A stretch of 46,447 nucleotides of DNA from Blastococcus sp. CT_GayMR20 (GTDB taxonomy: Bacteria; Actinomycetota; Actinomycetes; Mycobacteriales; Geodermatophilaceae), in NCBI RefSeq assembly GCF_004570345.1, contig NZ_SPQM01000021.1, positions 1 through 46,447 of the forward strand, in the 5' to 3' direction. Under the pieces are notes generated by a model that had not been told where the DNA came from, ran no database searches, and saw only the letters and a program-made list of their open reading frames with translations. Shown piece after piece: positions 16,338-24,802 of the stretch. Numbering within the stretch: position 1 is the stretch's first letter; each line of letters opens with the position of its first letter. The translations under genes were made by a program, and so were the position numbers.

Positions 16338-17418
16338 AGGGCCTGGCCGTGGGTGGCCGACCGGAAGAACAGCTACGAGCCGTTGCCGGCCGCATTCGTC
16401 CACGCTGAACCTCTTCCGCAACCAAGATCGCGTCCTCGACGAGGGTTCCCCGCGGCCTTTTGAGCTGTCACCGCGGAACGCCTCAGTTCCGTGAAACCAC
16501 TGGTCAGATGCCCGCACCCAGCGATGTGACGTGTGGCACAGTCGTCCGCGACGTCATGCCTATCGGGCGGTACCGCATAGGTTCCGTTTGGGCGGCGCCG
16601 CCTGCAGGGACTGTGAAGGCGGCGCCGCCCCGCCAAGTTGAACGCAGTCGTAACCATCAGCGCTGACTCTCGTCGCGGGGCCACGAGAAGACAGTTGGCG
16701 GCGGCGGCCGCCCGTACGCAGCTGCAAAAGGGGAAGCGAGCTACCGGCCGCTCGCGGGCTTGCAACAATAGTGGAGATCGTCGACGCGGCCGAAGACGAG
16801 GCGGCAAGCAGGGTGCCTAAGGCTGCCCTGGGTATTCCCGATGCGGGAGCCCTCACTCGAGGGCAGAGTCGACTAGGGGATGGAAGGTGCGAACACGACG
16901 GCTGGAAACTGTATTCGCCTGGAGGCCCGGCCGCTCACGCCCTAATGCGCGTCCTAGTTGGCCCCACAAAACCGCCATTCTCTGCGCAGGGATCCTCCGG
17001 GTGAGGAGGAGGCAAGCCGGCATGCACGGCGTAGCGCTCAACCGTTTACCCGTGCCAGGGCCGCTAATTGCGGCCACAACTGCTCGGCCTGGCCCTCGAC
17101 CAAGATCGGGGAGTAGTCATAGGCCAGTCAACGCGCAGGCTGGACAAGGGACGAGTCGGCCTGTACGCCGGGGACTATTGCGGCGCGGTTTGCAGAACTC
17201 GGCTTGGTGCGCCGTTCTACGTTGGCTTGCGCTTTTCTTGGTTGGACTTCATTGGACCGCGATGGCCGTTTGCGGAGGATCTGCGGATTCTGTATGGACT
17301 CGACAGCGGCTGCCACGGCGTTGAGCCCACCGGCGCACGCGTTGGCTTCCTGAAGGCGGCTTCGGCACCGCCACTGCGGCCCGGCCGCCGAATGAGCGAA
17401 CGCAGCCGCAGGACATCG
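16338..17418. other. About 1.1 kb without a convincing gene
   Basis: Open frames exist on both strands but none shows a family, a good start or coding-type composition. The only clear structure is the strong palindromic hairpin at 16591-16629. It is probably decayed sequence within the nested older element. Confidence 0.45.
16591..16629. terminator. Strong GC hairpin, possible terminator
   Basis: GGCGGCGCCGCC occurs twice (16591-16602 and 16618-16629), separated by 15 nt. Each copy is self-complementary, so the pair forms a 12-bp stem. There is no adjacent gene end, so its role is unclear. Confidence 0.35.
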
Positions 17419-17878
17419 CTAGACCGCGTTCACCACCTCGTCCGACTTCCCCGGCTCGATCGTCGTGACCTTGTAGCGCCCCTCGCCCTCACGTGCGTAG
17501 AAGACGGTGACGGCTCCGGCACGAGTCAGCACGAGGGCATCAATTTTCCGCCGCAGGCTGGTGCCAGGGCTGATCTGAACGCTGCCGGCCCCGGGCATAG
17601 GAAGGTCGTAGATGTAGCTGTTGAAGATCCCTTGCTCCATGCCCTCCTCGGTCGGCTTCAAAGTGACGGAGTAGCCGGACCCGTGACCTTGAGCGAAGTG
17701 AGGAAACCCCTATGCTCGGCATCGAGCAGCCCAGTGCAGTTGCGAGGTACACCCGCTGGGTCGTGCTTGGGCACTGTGCGCTGTCTGAAGGCTCCGCCGA
17801 TGAAGGGTCGTCGTTGCCGCTGCAGCCGACCAATGAGATCGCGAGGAGGGCCGAAAGGGTGAAAAGCTTCAGGTGCAC
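17419..17878 (-). pseudogene. Lipoprotein gene with a frameshift in a G run
   Basis: The start at GTG 17878 gives a signal peptide VHLKLFTLSALLAISLVGC with a lipobox (LVGC, Cys19) and a Ser/Asp-rich linker. Near 17714 a GGGG run in ATAGGGGTTTCC breaks the frame; removing one G joins it to GFPHFAQGHGSGYSVTLKPT and the 80 residues ending at 17419 (MEQGIFNSYIYDLPM, VTVFYAREGEGRYKVTT). The restored product of about 150 residues would be a small surface lipoprotein of unknown function. It may be a pseudogene or a sequencing error. Confidence 0.6.
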
Positions 17879-17993
17879 GAGTTTGGACCGCAACTGAGGG
17901 AGTCGACTCCCCGCGCTACGCTGAAGGCCAAGCTGACGAGTGCACTGGAGGAGCCGGTGCCTGGACGACTCCGGCGCCTTCGCGCTGCGCCGG

Positions 17994-18030
17994 GTGAGGG
18001 AATTCGAACGCCTGATCCCCACCCTGCCAG
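17994..18030 (-). repeat. tRNA/tmRNA-like 3'-end fragment, copy B (degenerate)
   Basis: On the minus strand this reads CTGGCAGGGTGGGGATCAGG, then GTTCGAATTCCCTCAC. It is collinear with copy A (7372-7409), but the T-stem has a mismatch and the acceptor end is shortened. Same orientation as copy A, as expected for direct repeats at the ends of an integrated element. Confidence 0.55.
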
Positions 18031-18121
18031 GCCGTCATGATCGCGTTCGGGGCGGTTCACAATCGTTCCGTAAGGCGCCTGACGTGCCCATACGAATGAC
18101 CTGGGACACTGGCGCACTTGA

Positions 18122-18156
18122 GCGAACACCGCCAACTGCAACCACAACCGCAACCA
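18122..18156. repeat. GCAA-rich repeats following scar copy B
   Basis: The stretch starting GCGAACACCGCCAACTGCAA, with further CAACCGCAACCA units, is homologous to 7762-7795. It lies 92 bp after scar copy B, while in copy A the IS630/integrase relic separates the two by about 350 bp. Confidence 0.45.
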
Positions 18157-18288
18157 GGTGCAGAGGCGTGGGTCGGTGAATCTCTCAGGGCTCAAGCTGG
18201 TCGACCCGCATCCGAGGCACCAGTGGAGACGGTTGCGGAGGACACGGAGCTAGGCGAATAAGCGTGGCTCGTCCATAGGCTGACGGCA

Positions 18289-18960
18289 TCAACCAGCCCT
18301 ACGAACGTTCCATTCGACCGGTGTCGGATCTCCGCCTGGGAAGGGGCGGCACCGCCATGCCTGTGCGGAGACGCACTCGACCGAGCCTCCGCTCATCAGA
18401 TACGAGGCACTGGCGCTCAGCCACCGGTAGTCATCCCCCGGGCGGCCGTAGTCGTGGTCATTCCGCTGCTTATTCAGGAGTGCCGTCCAGAACATGGAGT
18501 AGCCCGCCTCCGCGAGCCGATCGGCCAGATCTCGTCGCATTACCAGCGTCGACGCTTCATCCATGCCCGCGGTTGGGTCACTGACTGCGAGGCTGGCCGC
18601 GTCATCCCAGCGAAAGTCGTTACCGTGTCGCAGGTCTAGGAGGTCATAGAGCATCCGGCTTGGGACAAACCCAGTGGGTTCCTGGGTGCCGGCGCTCTCG
18701 CGGGAGGTGCCCGTGCCGCCGTACCAGGCGATCGGCTGGAAGAGGTCCGCCGGAACAGGCTGGTCATGAAGGCGCCGTGGTTCCGCGTTTCCGTCGGCCC
18801 AATCCCAGTCCGGAGAACTCGGATGCGCCGCAAGCAGACGCGAGTGGACGTCTGCGTGCTCCGACATCCAGCGCCCGTCCCAGTCCTTCCCGACGGCCCA
18901 GGCGCGCAGCGCGTCGGCCTTATCGGCGGGTACCAGGTACCCGCGGATCTGCATCCACAC
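18289..18960 (-). pseudogene. Avs-like protein, C-terminal end (after an in-frame amber codon)
   Basis: This is the last 223 codons of the long STAND protein. It starts MWMQIRGYLVPADKADALRA and contains LRAWAVGKDWDGRWMSEHADVH. It lies in the same frame as the preceding fragment: the TAG at 18979-18981 is the only interruption, followed in frame by RAPNLNVWMQ. No ribosome-binding site fits the internal ATG. This region would be the target-sensing C-terminus of an Avs-like protein. It is probably not translated as a separate protein. Confidence 0.65.
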
Positions 18961-18978
18961 GTTCAGGTTGGGTGCCCT

Positions 18979-19556
18979 CTACGCCTCGATCTCCGGCGGG
19001 AGGACCTGGGTCCAGTTGGCGTGCCGCATCAACGACAGCCAGTCAGTGCCGTCGGGCGCAGTCAGGGTGATGAGGTCGAGCGGGTCAGGCACCCCCTCAA
19101 GATCTTCCGGATAGCCTTCCGCGACCTCGGAGGGGAAGGACGCGTGGACAGGCGCGAACCAGGCATGCTCCTGGGGATCAGGGTCCTCTATTCCACCGGG
19201 GGTTAGAACGGTTGGGTCGATGTCCCTGTAAACCAGCTGCTCTGCGGACTCGTACGCGAACGGCTCGACCTTGTCGTTCCACCGCTCCCGCAGCTGGCGG
19301 TTGTCGGCGATGCGGCCCAGCACCTCGTAGAAACCTATCCACTGGTTCTTCTTGCCATATCGCTCGACCGGTCCGTCGTGACGACCAGCCCGCCGTCCGC
19401 GCTCAAGGACCCCGAGCCGTTCGGGCGTCCAACCGAGGTCCACGACGCGAGTGAAGATGACCCGCTCGACTAGTGCGCGCAACTCCTTGTGGTCGGGATG
19501 GTCGAAGTACTCGAGAGCTGGTTCCACCACGTAGCGTCCGAAGTCGCCGAACCCGT
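18979..19556 (-). pseudogene. Avs-like protein, middle C-terminal fragment (after a frameshift)
   Basis: This fragment continues the STAND protein in another frame. Reading through 19580-19540 gives SLNGFGDFGRYVVEPALEYF, then RVIFTRVVDLGWTPERLG, RYGKKNQWIGFYEVLGRIAD and RDIDPTVL. These segments belong to the long C-terminal region of Avs-type STAND proteins. The preceding frame ends EYRYSSIWGH at TGA 19557, so one base change near 19560-19580 broke the gene. It ends at an amber codon (18979). Confidence 0.7.
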
Positions 19557-22022
19557 TCAGTGACCCCAGATCGATGAGTATCTGTACTCCGGATCGGCGT
19601 CGAGGGCCTTGATGTCCTCCTGTGACATCGCCTGAACCGGCCAGTTCGTGCCGTATGGCGGCAGCCAGTCCGGTCCGGACCAGCCGTGTCTACGGGCGGC
19701 GTGAGAGGCACGCCGAAGGTAATCACGCGTCAGGAGGTGCTCCGGCCATCCGTCCGCGACCAGTTCCACGGCTGCGTCCGCAACTTGAGTCACAGTCGTC
19801 GGCACGGCCGACCGAAGTGCCACGGCGCAAATGGCTGAAGCGAGCCGCTCAACGACGTGGGGGTCATCACAGTCGCGAAATTGGCGGATGCCAGAGGCGA
19901 ACCCGGCCGGCCCACGCTCTCCGACGCTCACCAACGCCTTAGTCGCCCGGTCGCGGACGCGCCGGTCGGGTGTGGTTAACATCCATCCCAGGGCCAGCGT
20001 CGCCAAGTGGGCGACGTCCTCGGCCAATGGTGAGATGTCACGAATCTTGCTGTGCGGATGCCAGCCCCAGTCGAGCAGCACGCTAACCGCGCTCTCGTCC
20101 CCGTAGTCAGTGGACCCGATGAGCCACTCAGACCAGGTCGCATCGCGTTCCGGCAGTGGCCTCGAAATCAACAGCTGGTGGGTCCAGTCTGCGTTGACCC
20201 GGTGACCGGGCACGCATGCAACCCGGACGAGCTGCTCCCATACCCGTTCTGTCCATTCTTCATAGTCGATGAGCTGCTCGATGATGCGCACGGTCCGGTC
20301 AGTCGTGTGTTGGGGGGCACGCAAGACGAGGCTCTCGACGAACGCATCGATAACGTCTCGCTCGACGCGATCGTCCTCCTTCTTGAAGATGTCGACGATC
20401 TCTTCTCCGATCGACTCCGGCGCGATGACCGCCAACGCGCCCATCGTGCCGCGCTCCTGCCAACGGGCCTGCGTAAGCGAGTCGTACCAGGCCGACAGCC
20501 CGTCGGCTGACTGCTCGGCGAGCCGCATAGCTCGCAAAACGTCACCCAAGCGCTGGTAGCTGAACGTGACGTTGTTGTTGTAGGTGTCCATTAGAACGCC
20601 CTCCCGCAGCAGTCCCAGCAGGAGGCTTCTCGACCATGGACGTCCGGGCAGAAGCGACTCGGTGATGCGTATTGCGTCGGCACGGTCGTACGGTCCGGGT
20701 CCCAATTCCGCGAACTCCCGGACTGCTACCTGCACAAGGTTGCCGGTCTCGTCGTAGTCGCAGCGGCTAGGTGTGGCCAGGCGCTTGTTGACGGCCTCCA
20801 TGAACGCGTTGCAGACGGTTGCCAAGCCGGCGGTTCCCAATGTGAAGTGCGTCTGCCCCAGAGTCGTGAGGGCCTCGCAGGCGAGCTTGAGGAACAGTGG
20901 ATTGCCGTACTCAGGGTTCAGGACCGGAAAGGTGAGTCGTTCCGAGTTGTATTCCTGTGTGTACCGAGCAATGGCGACACTGGTCGCCTCTGCGAAGCCC
21001 CGGTGGGCGACCCGTGGGAATCCATGGGCTTGGCCCACCACGGGCTCAACAAACTCGGTTCGACAGGAAACCGCGAGTACAACGTTCGCGTGGCGCTCGA
21101 CTGCGCCGGCCAGAACGCGAAGTTCATCCGCCCACCGCTCGGCATTCGCGCCCTCGTTGACGGCATCAACCATCAGCATCGACAGGAACCCGGCCGCCTC
21201 ACCGGCTGCATCGAGGACAGCAAGGACGCCGTCCAGCGTGCCGTCGATCTGAACCAACATGCCGATCTGGGGAAGGAGCCTCCCGGCGTCGAAGTCCTGT
21301 CCGAGAATCACGAGCGTCGGTAGGCCTGCGGAAATGCGGCGGGTGGCGACATCGCAGAAGAGGTGGGTCTTACCGACTCCAGCACGGCCGGTCATCAGGA
21401 GTCGCCCCACTCGCGCCGCCTCTGTTTCCGGCGAGCGCAGCAGTGCCAAGGCCTCCCACAAGGCCTCTTGAGCGTTCCGTACGCTGCGATAAAGCGCGCC
21501 AGCCTGGTCGACGTAGTACCGCCCGTCCGTAAGGTTCCGGTCCTGCAGTAAGCGGTGAATCGCATCGAGGTCTGCATCAACAGGCTGTAGGTCCTCGACG
21601 ATGTCGGGAAGCGGACCCGGGGATCTGGCCGCGTCCAAAAAGCCCTGTAGGGCGACCTCGGCCTTAGCCAGTTGGGTTCGGCACGTTTCGATAGGATCCC
21701 TGAACGCGGCTTCATCCCCCTTCGGGGCGTACCAGCTCTCGTTCCGAGCTTTCCGTACACCAGCCAATGCCTTCTGGACCTTGTGGACGTAGGCGTGACT
21801 CCTCCCCAGGCCGTCAAGGGCCTCAACCGCCTCGACCTCAACGTGGACCTGGGGGCTATACCGACGACCTGCCTTCGCGACGACGTCCGCGAGTCGCTGC
21901 TTGAGGTCGTCCGGTGACAGAACGGAGGCGCTGAACCAGTAGCGCAGTCTCCCTGCGTGTTCGGGCTTCGTCAGCTCGCTCAGGAGTTCATGCGCGCCCA
22001 CGTAAATGAACTCGACGGTCAT
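19557..22022 (-). CDS. Avs-like STAND NTPase (C-terminally truncated)
   Basis: An 821-residue protein starting at ATG 22022, overlapping the nuclease stop by ATGA. The N-terminal part (MTVEFIYVGAHELLSELTKP, AGRLRYWFSASVL, RRYSPQVHVEVEA) normally follows the nuclease within one polypeptide. The P-loop GRAGVGKT is at about 212-219, Walker B LMVDAVNEG with Asp286, then a winged-helix region and a helical repeat region. Avs-type STAND proteins detect phage proteins with their C-terminus, oligomerise and activate an N-terminal nuclease to stop phage growth. Here the C-terminus is cut off by a frameshift near 19.56 kb and continues in two fragments. Without it, target sensing should be lost. Confidence 0.8.
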   Translation of the reverse strand: MTVEFIYVGAHELLSELTKPEHAGRLRYWFSASVLSPDDLKQRLADVVAKAGRRYSPQVHVEVEAVEALDGLGRSHAYVHKVQKALAGVRKARNESWYAPKGDEAAFRDPIETCRTQLAKAEVALQGFLDAARSPGPLPDIVEDLQPVDADLDAIHRLLQDRNLTDGRYYVDQAGALYRSVRNAQEALWEALALLRSPETEAARVGRLLMTGRAGVGKTHLFCDVATRRISAGLPTLVILGQDFDAGRLLPQIGMLVQIDGTLDGVLAVLDAAGEAAGFLSMLMVDAVNEGANAERWADELRVLAGAVERHANVVLAVSCRTEFVEPVVGQAHGFPRVAHRGFAEATSVAIARYTQEYNSERLTFPVLNPEYGNPLFLKLACEALTTLGQTHFTLGTAGLATVCNAFMEAVNKRLATPSRCDYDETGNLVQVAVREFAELGPGPYDRADAIRITESLLPGRPWSRSLLLGLLREGVLMDTYNNNVTFSYQRLGDVLRAMRLAEQSADGLSAWYDSLTQARWQERGTMGALAVIAPESIGEEIVDIFKKEDDRVERDVIDAFVESLVLRAPQHTTDRTVRIIEQLIDYEEWTERVWEQLVRVACVPGHRVNADWTHQLLISRPLPERDATWSEWLIGSTDYGDESAVSVLLDWGWHPHSKIRDISPLAEDVAHLATLALGWMLTTPDRRVRDRATKALVSVGERGPAGFASGIRQFRDCDDPHVVERLASAICAVALRSAVPTTVTQVADAAVELVADGWPEHLLTRDYLRRASHAARRHGWSGPDWLPPYGTNWPVQAMSQEDIKALDADPEYRYSSIWGH

Positions 22023-22465
22023 GCCGCGGGCAGTTTCGCGAGGGCCTCCCACTCGGTCTTCTTCTCGAGCCACTTAGTGTGAGCCGACTTTTTGGCCTTG
22101 GGTCCGTCCGTGTCCCCGGCCGGCAAGTCGTATGGAAACGCCACGTAATACCGCTTCACTGTCGGCTCGGTGTCGAGAACGCGGACTACTGAGTGGTGGA
22201 CTTGCTGCACCTCGGCATTGCCGAACCCAAACAGGTACTTGGCCTGCCACGCCCAAACGTCACCGTTGGGCAGGGCACCCTTACCTTCGCGCCCGCCGTC
22301 GGGATTGCCGAACCGGTAGAAGACAGTCCCGTCGGGCCAGTCGATCAATCCACCTCGGGCGAGAATGGACGCCAGTTCCTCGAACGCGTCCGCTCGGGAC
22401 GCTGGGGCCCCATAGGGTCGGATCTGCCGGAAGTCCACGTCAGGAAGCGCACCCGTAGGCGTCAT
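22019..22465 (-). CDS. PD-(D/E)XK-type nuclease module of an Avs-like system, separate ORF
   Basis: 148 residues from ATG 22465. It has the start IRPYGAPASRADAFEELASI, FYRFGNPDGGREGKG and the nuclease core DVWAWQAKY (QxK motif preceded by the GGxE acidic site), then HHSVVRVLDTEP and RYYVAFPYDLP. In related large STAND proteins this effector is fused to the NTPase. Here it ends ALAKLPAA at TGA 22019, overlapping the NTPase start. It is either a real split effector with stop-start coupling or a one-base deletion in a formerly fused gene. It lies 82 nt after the JAB-ThiF gene on the same strand and is probably in the same transcript. Confidence 0.75.
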   Translation of the reverse strand: MTPTGALPDVDFRQIRPYGAPASRADAFEELASILARGGLIDWPDGTVFYRFGNPDGGREGKGALPNGDVWAWQAKYLFGFGNAEVQQVHHSVVRVLDTEPTVKRYYVAFPYDLPAGDTDGPKAKKSAHTKWLEKKTEWEALAKLPAA

Positions 22466-22547
22466 GAAGGACTGATCTCACTTTCCGGTCGTGAACGGAG
22501 TCGTGGCTCGGAATGTAGGCGGTAGTAAACGTGGTCCTCGCGAACGA

Positions 22548-24080
22548 TCAGCTGGTCCCCAGCCGCTTCTCGGCGACTGTCCCAAGGCGGGTCGCGAGCC
22601 GGTGCAGCAGATCGTCGGCGGCGCGGCCCAGCCGGACCTCCCAACTTTGCCCTGCCTTATGGCGGTCGGCTCGGCAGTGCTCGGCGGCTGCGTGCGGACC
22701 TGCGAGCGTCAGCGCCGCGTCGCCGTCGCCGACCGTTGCCTCGACCGGGCAGGTCGGGCGTGTCTCGGCAGCGACGTGCTCAAGGGTGTGCGTGCTGAGG
22801 ATGTAGCGCAGCGGGCCAGGCTCGCCCAGCCCGCCGGGGGCGACCGAGAGGCTGACGTACTGGGCCAGGAGACTCGCGGCAGCACTTACGGACAGCGCGG
22901 CGACGTTCTCGCCTCGATCACGGCTGCCGCCGCCGAGACCTGCGATGTACTGCGGGTCGTCGAGGTCGCCGGCCCGGTCAGCGGTTACAGCGGCGAGGTC
23001 GAGCTGCCCGTTGCACGCCAAGCAGGGGCGGCCAGGGCGGACGACGTGTGAACGCCAGGCCGCCCCGCGCATGCCGTTGCCGTCAGCGAAGGCGTCAACG
23101 CCCATGCCGCCGTCGACGACAGGAAGGAGGTGCGCGTACGCCACGCTGTTGAGGACCCCCCGCGCCCACGGCCGGTCGACACAGCTGAAGATGATGTCGA
23201 AGTCGAGCGCCACCGCGAGGCCCGCTGGCTCACAGACGCTGAGTTCTGAGGTCTCCAGCTGCAGCCCTGCCGCCGTTGCGTTGAGGACGACGAGGCGGCC
23301 GACCACGTCGACCTTCGACCGGCGCAGCCATGCGTCGACCTTCGTTGCGCCAACCAGCCGGTCGAGATTGCGCTCCTCGACGGTGTCGAAGTCCATCAGG
23401 CCAATGCGAGTCACACCCGTGGCCGCCAGCCGCACCGCGATGTCGAGGCCGACCGAGCCGGCGCCGACGACGAGGACCGCGCGCCGGGTGAGATCGCGAT
23501 GCACGCGCGGACCCCACGAGGCAATGGCGCGCACCTGGCTGCGCCGGGCAGAGGGCGGCGGGACCAGAGCGTCGTTCCAGCTGACGACCAGACGGTCGCC
23601 AAGGACCCGGACGTTCTCGGCATGCGTGGCCTCGACGTCGCGACCGGTGCCGAGGTCCCAGTGACGGGCGGACCAGGCCTGGTCGCCGGCGAGGGTCATG
23701 CCCACGAGGGGAAGGCCGGTGATCTCTCGGACGAGATTGGCGTAGGCGGTCTCGGCGTCGCGGTCCGGGCCGCTCATGTTCTGCCAGCCGCGACCGCCCG
23801 GGTGGCTGTGAGCAAGGACGACCCCGCAGCCGTCCTCATGCGCTAGCGCCGCGGCGCGAAGCACGTAGGCGCCGGTCAGGGAGGCGTTCCCGTGCACGGC
23901 GCGCTCACCGGTCTCGGGCAAGACGACTCGGCGCACCAGGGCGGTGCGCCGAGTCGCCCCGGTTGACGGCCGGTAGGTAGCCATACAGATGTCCTCCTGC
24001 CGGTCGTCGCGGAGCAGGTGTCCGGCGAGGACGTCGTGGGTGACGGCGGTCATGGCGACCGACGTCCGGTGAGTCGTCAT
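22548..24080 (-). CDS. JAB-ThiF fusion: deubiquitinase-like plus E1-like enzyme of a ubiquitin-like system
   Basis: A 510-residue protein from ATG 24080. The N-terminal domain (about 30-170) is a JAB/MPN metallopeptidase with the JAMM motif HSHPGGRGWQNMSGPDRD (zinc ligands from about residue 88) and an upstream Glu in PETGERAV. The C-terminal ThiF/E1 domain (about 195-400) has the nucleotide motif VVGAGSVGLDIA (about 201), DFDTVEERNLDRLVGA with the Arg finger, IIFSCVDRPWARG, and a PCLAC zinc motif (about 352). It should adenylate the ubiquitin-like protein's C-terminus and also process or remove it. It overlaps the E2-like gene by ATGA. The last codons lie near another frame (DQLIVREDHVYYRL), so the C-terminus could be shifted. 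Confidence 0.9.
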   Translation of the reverse strand: MTTHRTSVAMTAVTHDVLAGHLLRDDRQEDICMATYRPSTGATRRTALVRRVVLPETGERAVHGNASLTGAYVLRAAALAHEDGCGVVLAHSHPGGRGWQNMSGPDRDAETAYANLVREITGLPLVGMTLAGDQAWSARHWDLGTGRDVEATHAENVRVLGDRLVVSWNDALVPPPSARRSQVRAIASWGPRVHRDLTRRAVLVVGAGSVGLDIAVRLAATGVTRIGLMDFDTVEERNLDRLVGATKVDAWLRRSKVDVVGRLVVLNATAAGLQLETSELSVCEPAGLAVALDFDIIFSCVDRPWARGVLNSVAYAHLLPVVDGGMGVDAFADGNGMRGAAWRSHVVRPGRPCLACNGQLDLAAVTADRAGDLDDPQYIAGLGGGSRDRGENVAALSVSAAASLLAQYVSLSVAPGGLGEPGPLRYILSTHTLEHVAAETRPTCPVEATVGDGDAALTLAGPHAAAEHCRADRHKAGQSWEVRLGRAADDLLHRLATRLGTVAEKRLGTS

Positions 24081-24427
24081 CGCGCGGCCCCCAGAACGCC
24101 GCGGACATGGGCCACCCACGCCCCCTCGGGGTCGATGTCGCCGCCCCAACCGCGGACCTGGCGCGAGTGACGCAACCAGCCTGAACGGGTCGACTGCTGA
24201 CTGTTGGTCGCCGGCAGCGCAACCTCCGCTGGCAGGTGGATCCAGTGCGGCGGCGCCATGGGCCAGCTGACGAGCTCGGCGACCTCGACGGCGGTCTCGA
24301 CCAGCTCGCCAGCATGCTGACCCTCGACGGGCTCGACCCAGTAGACGACGAGTCCGTCGCGTACCTCGGGCTTGGTCTGCAGCCGGCGCAGGCCGTTGAC
24401 GAAGGTCGCGACGGGCTCGCCGGTCAC
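24077..24427 (-). CDS. E2-like protein (prokaryotic E2 family E type), without cysteine
   Basis: 116 residues from GTG 24427 (overlapping the upstream stop in a GTGA), ending in the ATGA of the JAB-ThiF gene. It contains a strand-rich UBC-like middle (GLVVYWVEPVEGQHAGEL, then VAELVSWPMAPPHWIHLPAEV) and a Trp/His/Ser-rich end (SGWLRHSRQVRGW) as in prokaryotic E2 family E proteins, which stand between a ubiquitin-like and an E1-JAB gene. It has no cysteine at all, so it cannot form a thioester. It may use another nucleophile, carry the modifier without a covalent bond, or act as an adaptor. Confidence 0.75.
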   Translation of the reverse strand: MTGEPVATFVNGLRRLQTKPEVRDGLVVYWVEPVEGQHAGELVETAVEVAELVSWPMAPPHWIHLPAEVALPATNSQQSTRSGWLRHSRQVRGWGGDIDPEGAWVAHVRGVLGAAR

Positions 24428-24675
24428 GCGACGTCGGCGTTCTGGCGGATGGTGACGAACCGCGCGCCCGGGTGGATCTGCACGACGTCGTCGTCGGCGT
24501 AGCGGGCCGGCTCAGGGCGCTGGCCGCGCAGCTCGCCGAGGTCGTAGAGGGCCGGGTCAACGCCAGCGAGACGCAGCAAGTCGGCAGCTGGCTGCCGCCG
24601 CTCGCGGGTCTCGTAGTCCCGGCCGTCGATCGTGAACGCGACGCTCGGCCGCAGCTCGGTGGGCTTGTCCTTCAT
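24424..24675 (-). CDS. Ubiquitin-like protein (multiubiquitin-type beta-grasp domain)
   Basis: 83 residues from ATG 24675 with an AAGGAG site 5 nt upstream. One beta-grasp domain of the type found in bacterial multiubiquitin proteins: SVAFTIDGRDYETRERRQPA, DLLRLAGVDPALYDL, DDDVVQIHPGARFVTI. The tail ends IRQNADVA, so there is no diglycine; a processing step or a different C-terminal chemistry is needed if it is conjugated. It is the first gene of the ubl-E2-E1/JAB operon and overlaps the next by 4 nt. The promoter lies in the divergent region with the sigma factor operon. Confidence 0.85.
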   Translation of the reverse strand: MKDKPTELRPSVAFTIDGRDYETRERRQPAADLLRLAGVDPALYDLGELRGQRPEPARYADDDVVQIHPGARFVTIRQNADVA

Positions 24676-24743
24676 GATGCTCCTTCTCGCTCCCGGGGTG
24701 CCGACGGCTCCCGGCTGCACTGATGTCGGCTAAGCGGGTGTCG

Positions 24744-24781
24744 GTGAAAGTCCTGTACGACTTCTCCGTCGCGACTTTCAC
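24744..24781. promoter_or_regulatory. Inverted repeat between the ubiquitin-like and sigma factor operons
   Basis: GTGAAAGTC (24744-24752) and GACTTTCAC (24773-24781) are perfect inverted 9-mers with 20 nt between. Inside are AAGTC-CTGTAC-GACTT (24748-24763) and GTCGCGAC (24768-24775). The symmetric placement suggests a divergent control element, such as two identical promoter half-elements for the island's own sigma factor or a repressor site. Confidence 0.55.
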
Positions 24782-24802
24782 GGACGCCGGGGGGGAGACA
24801 GA

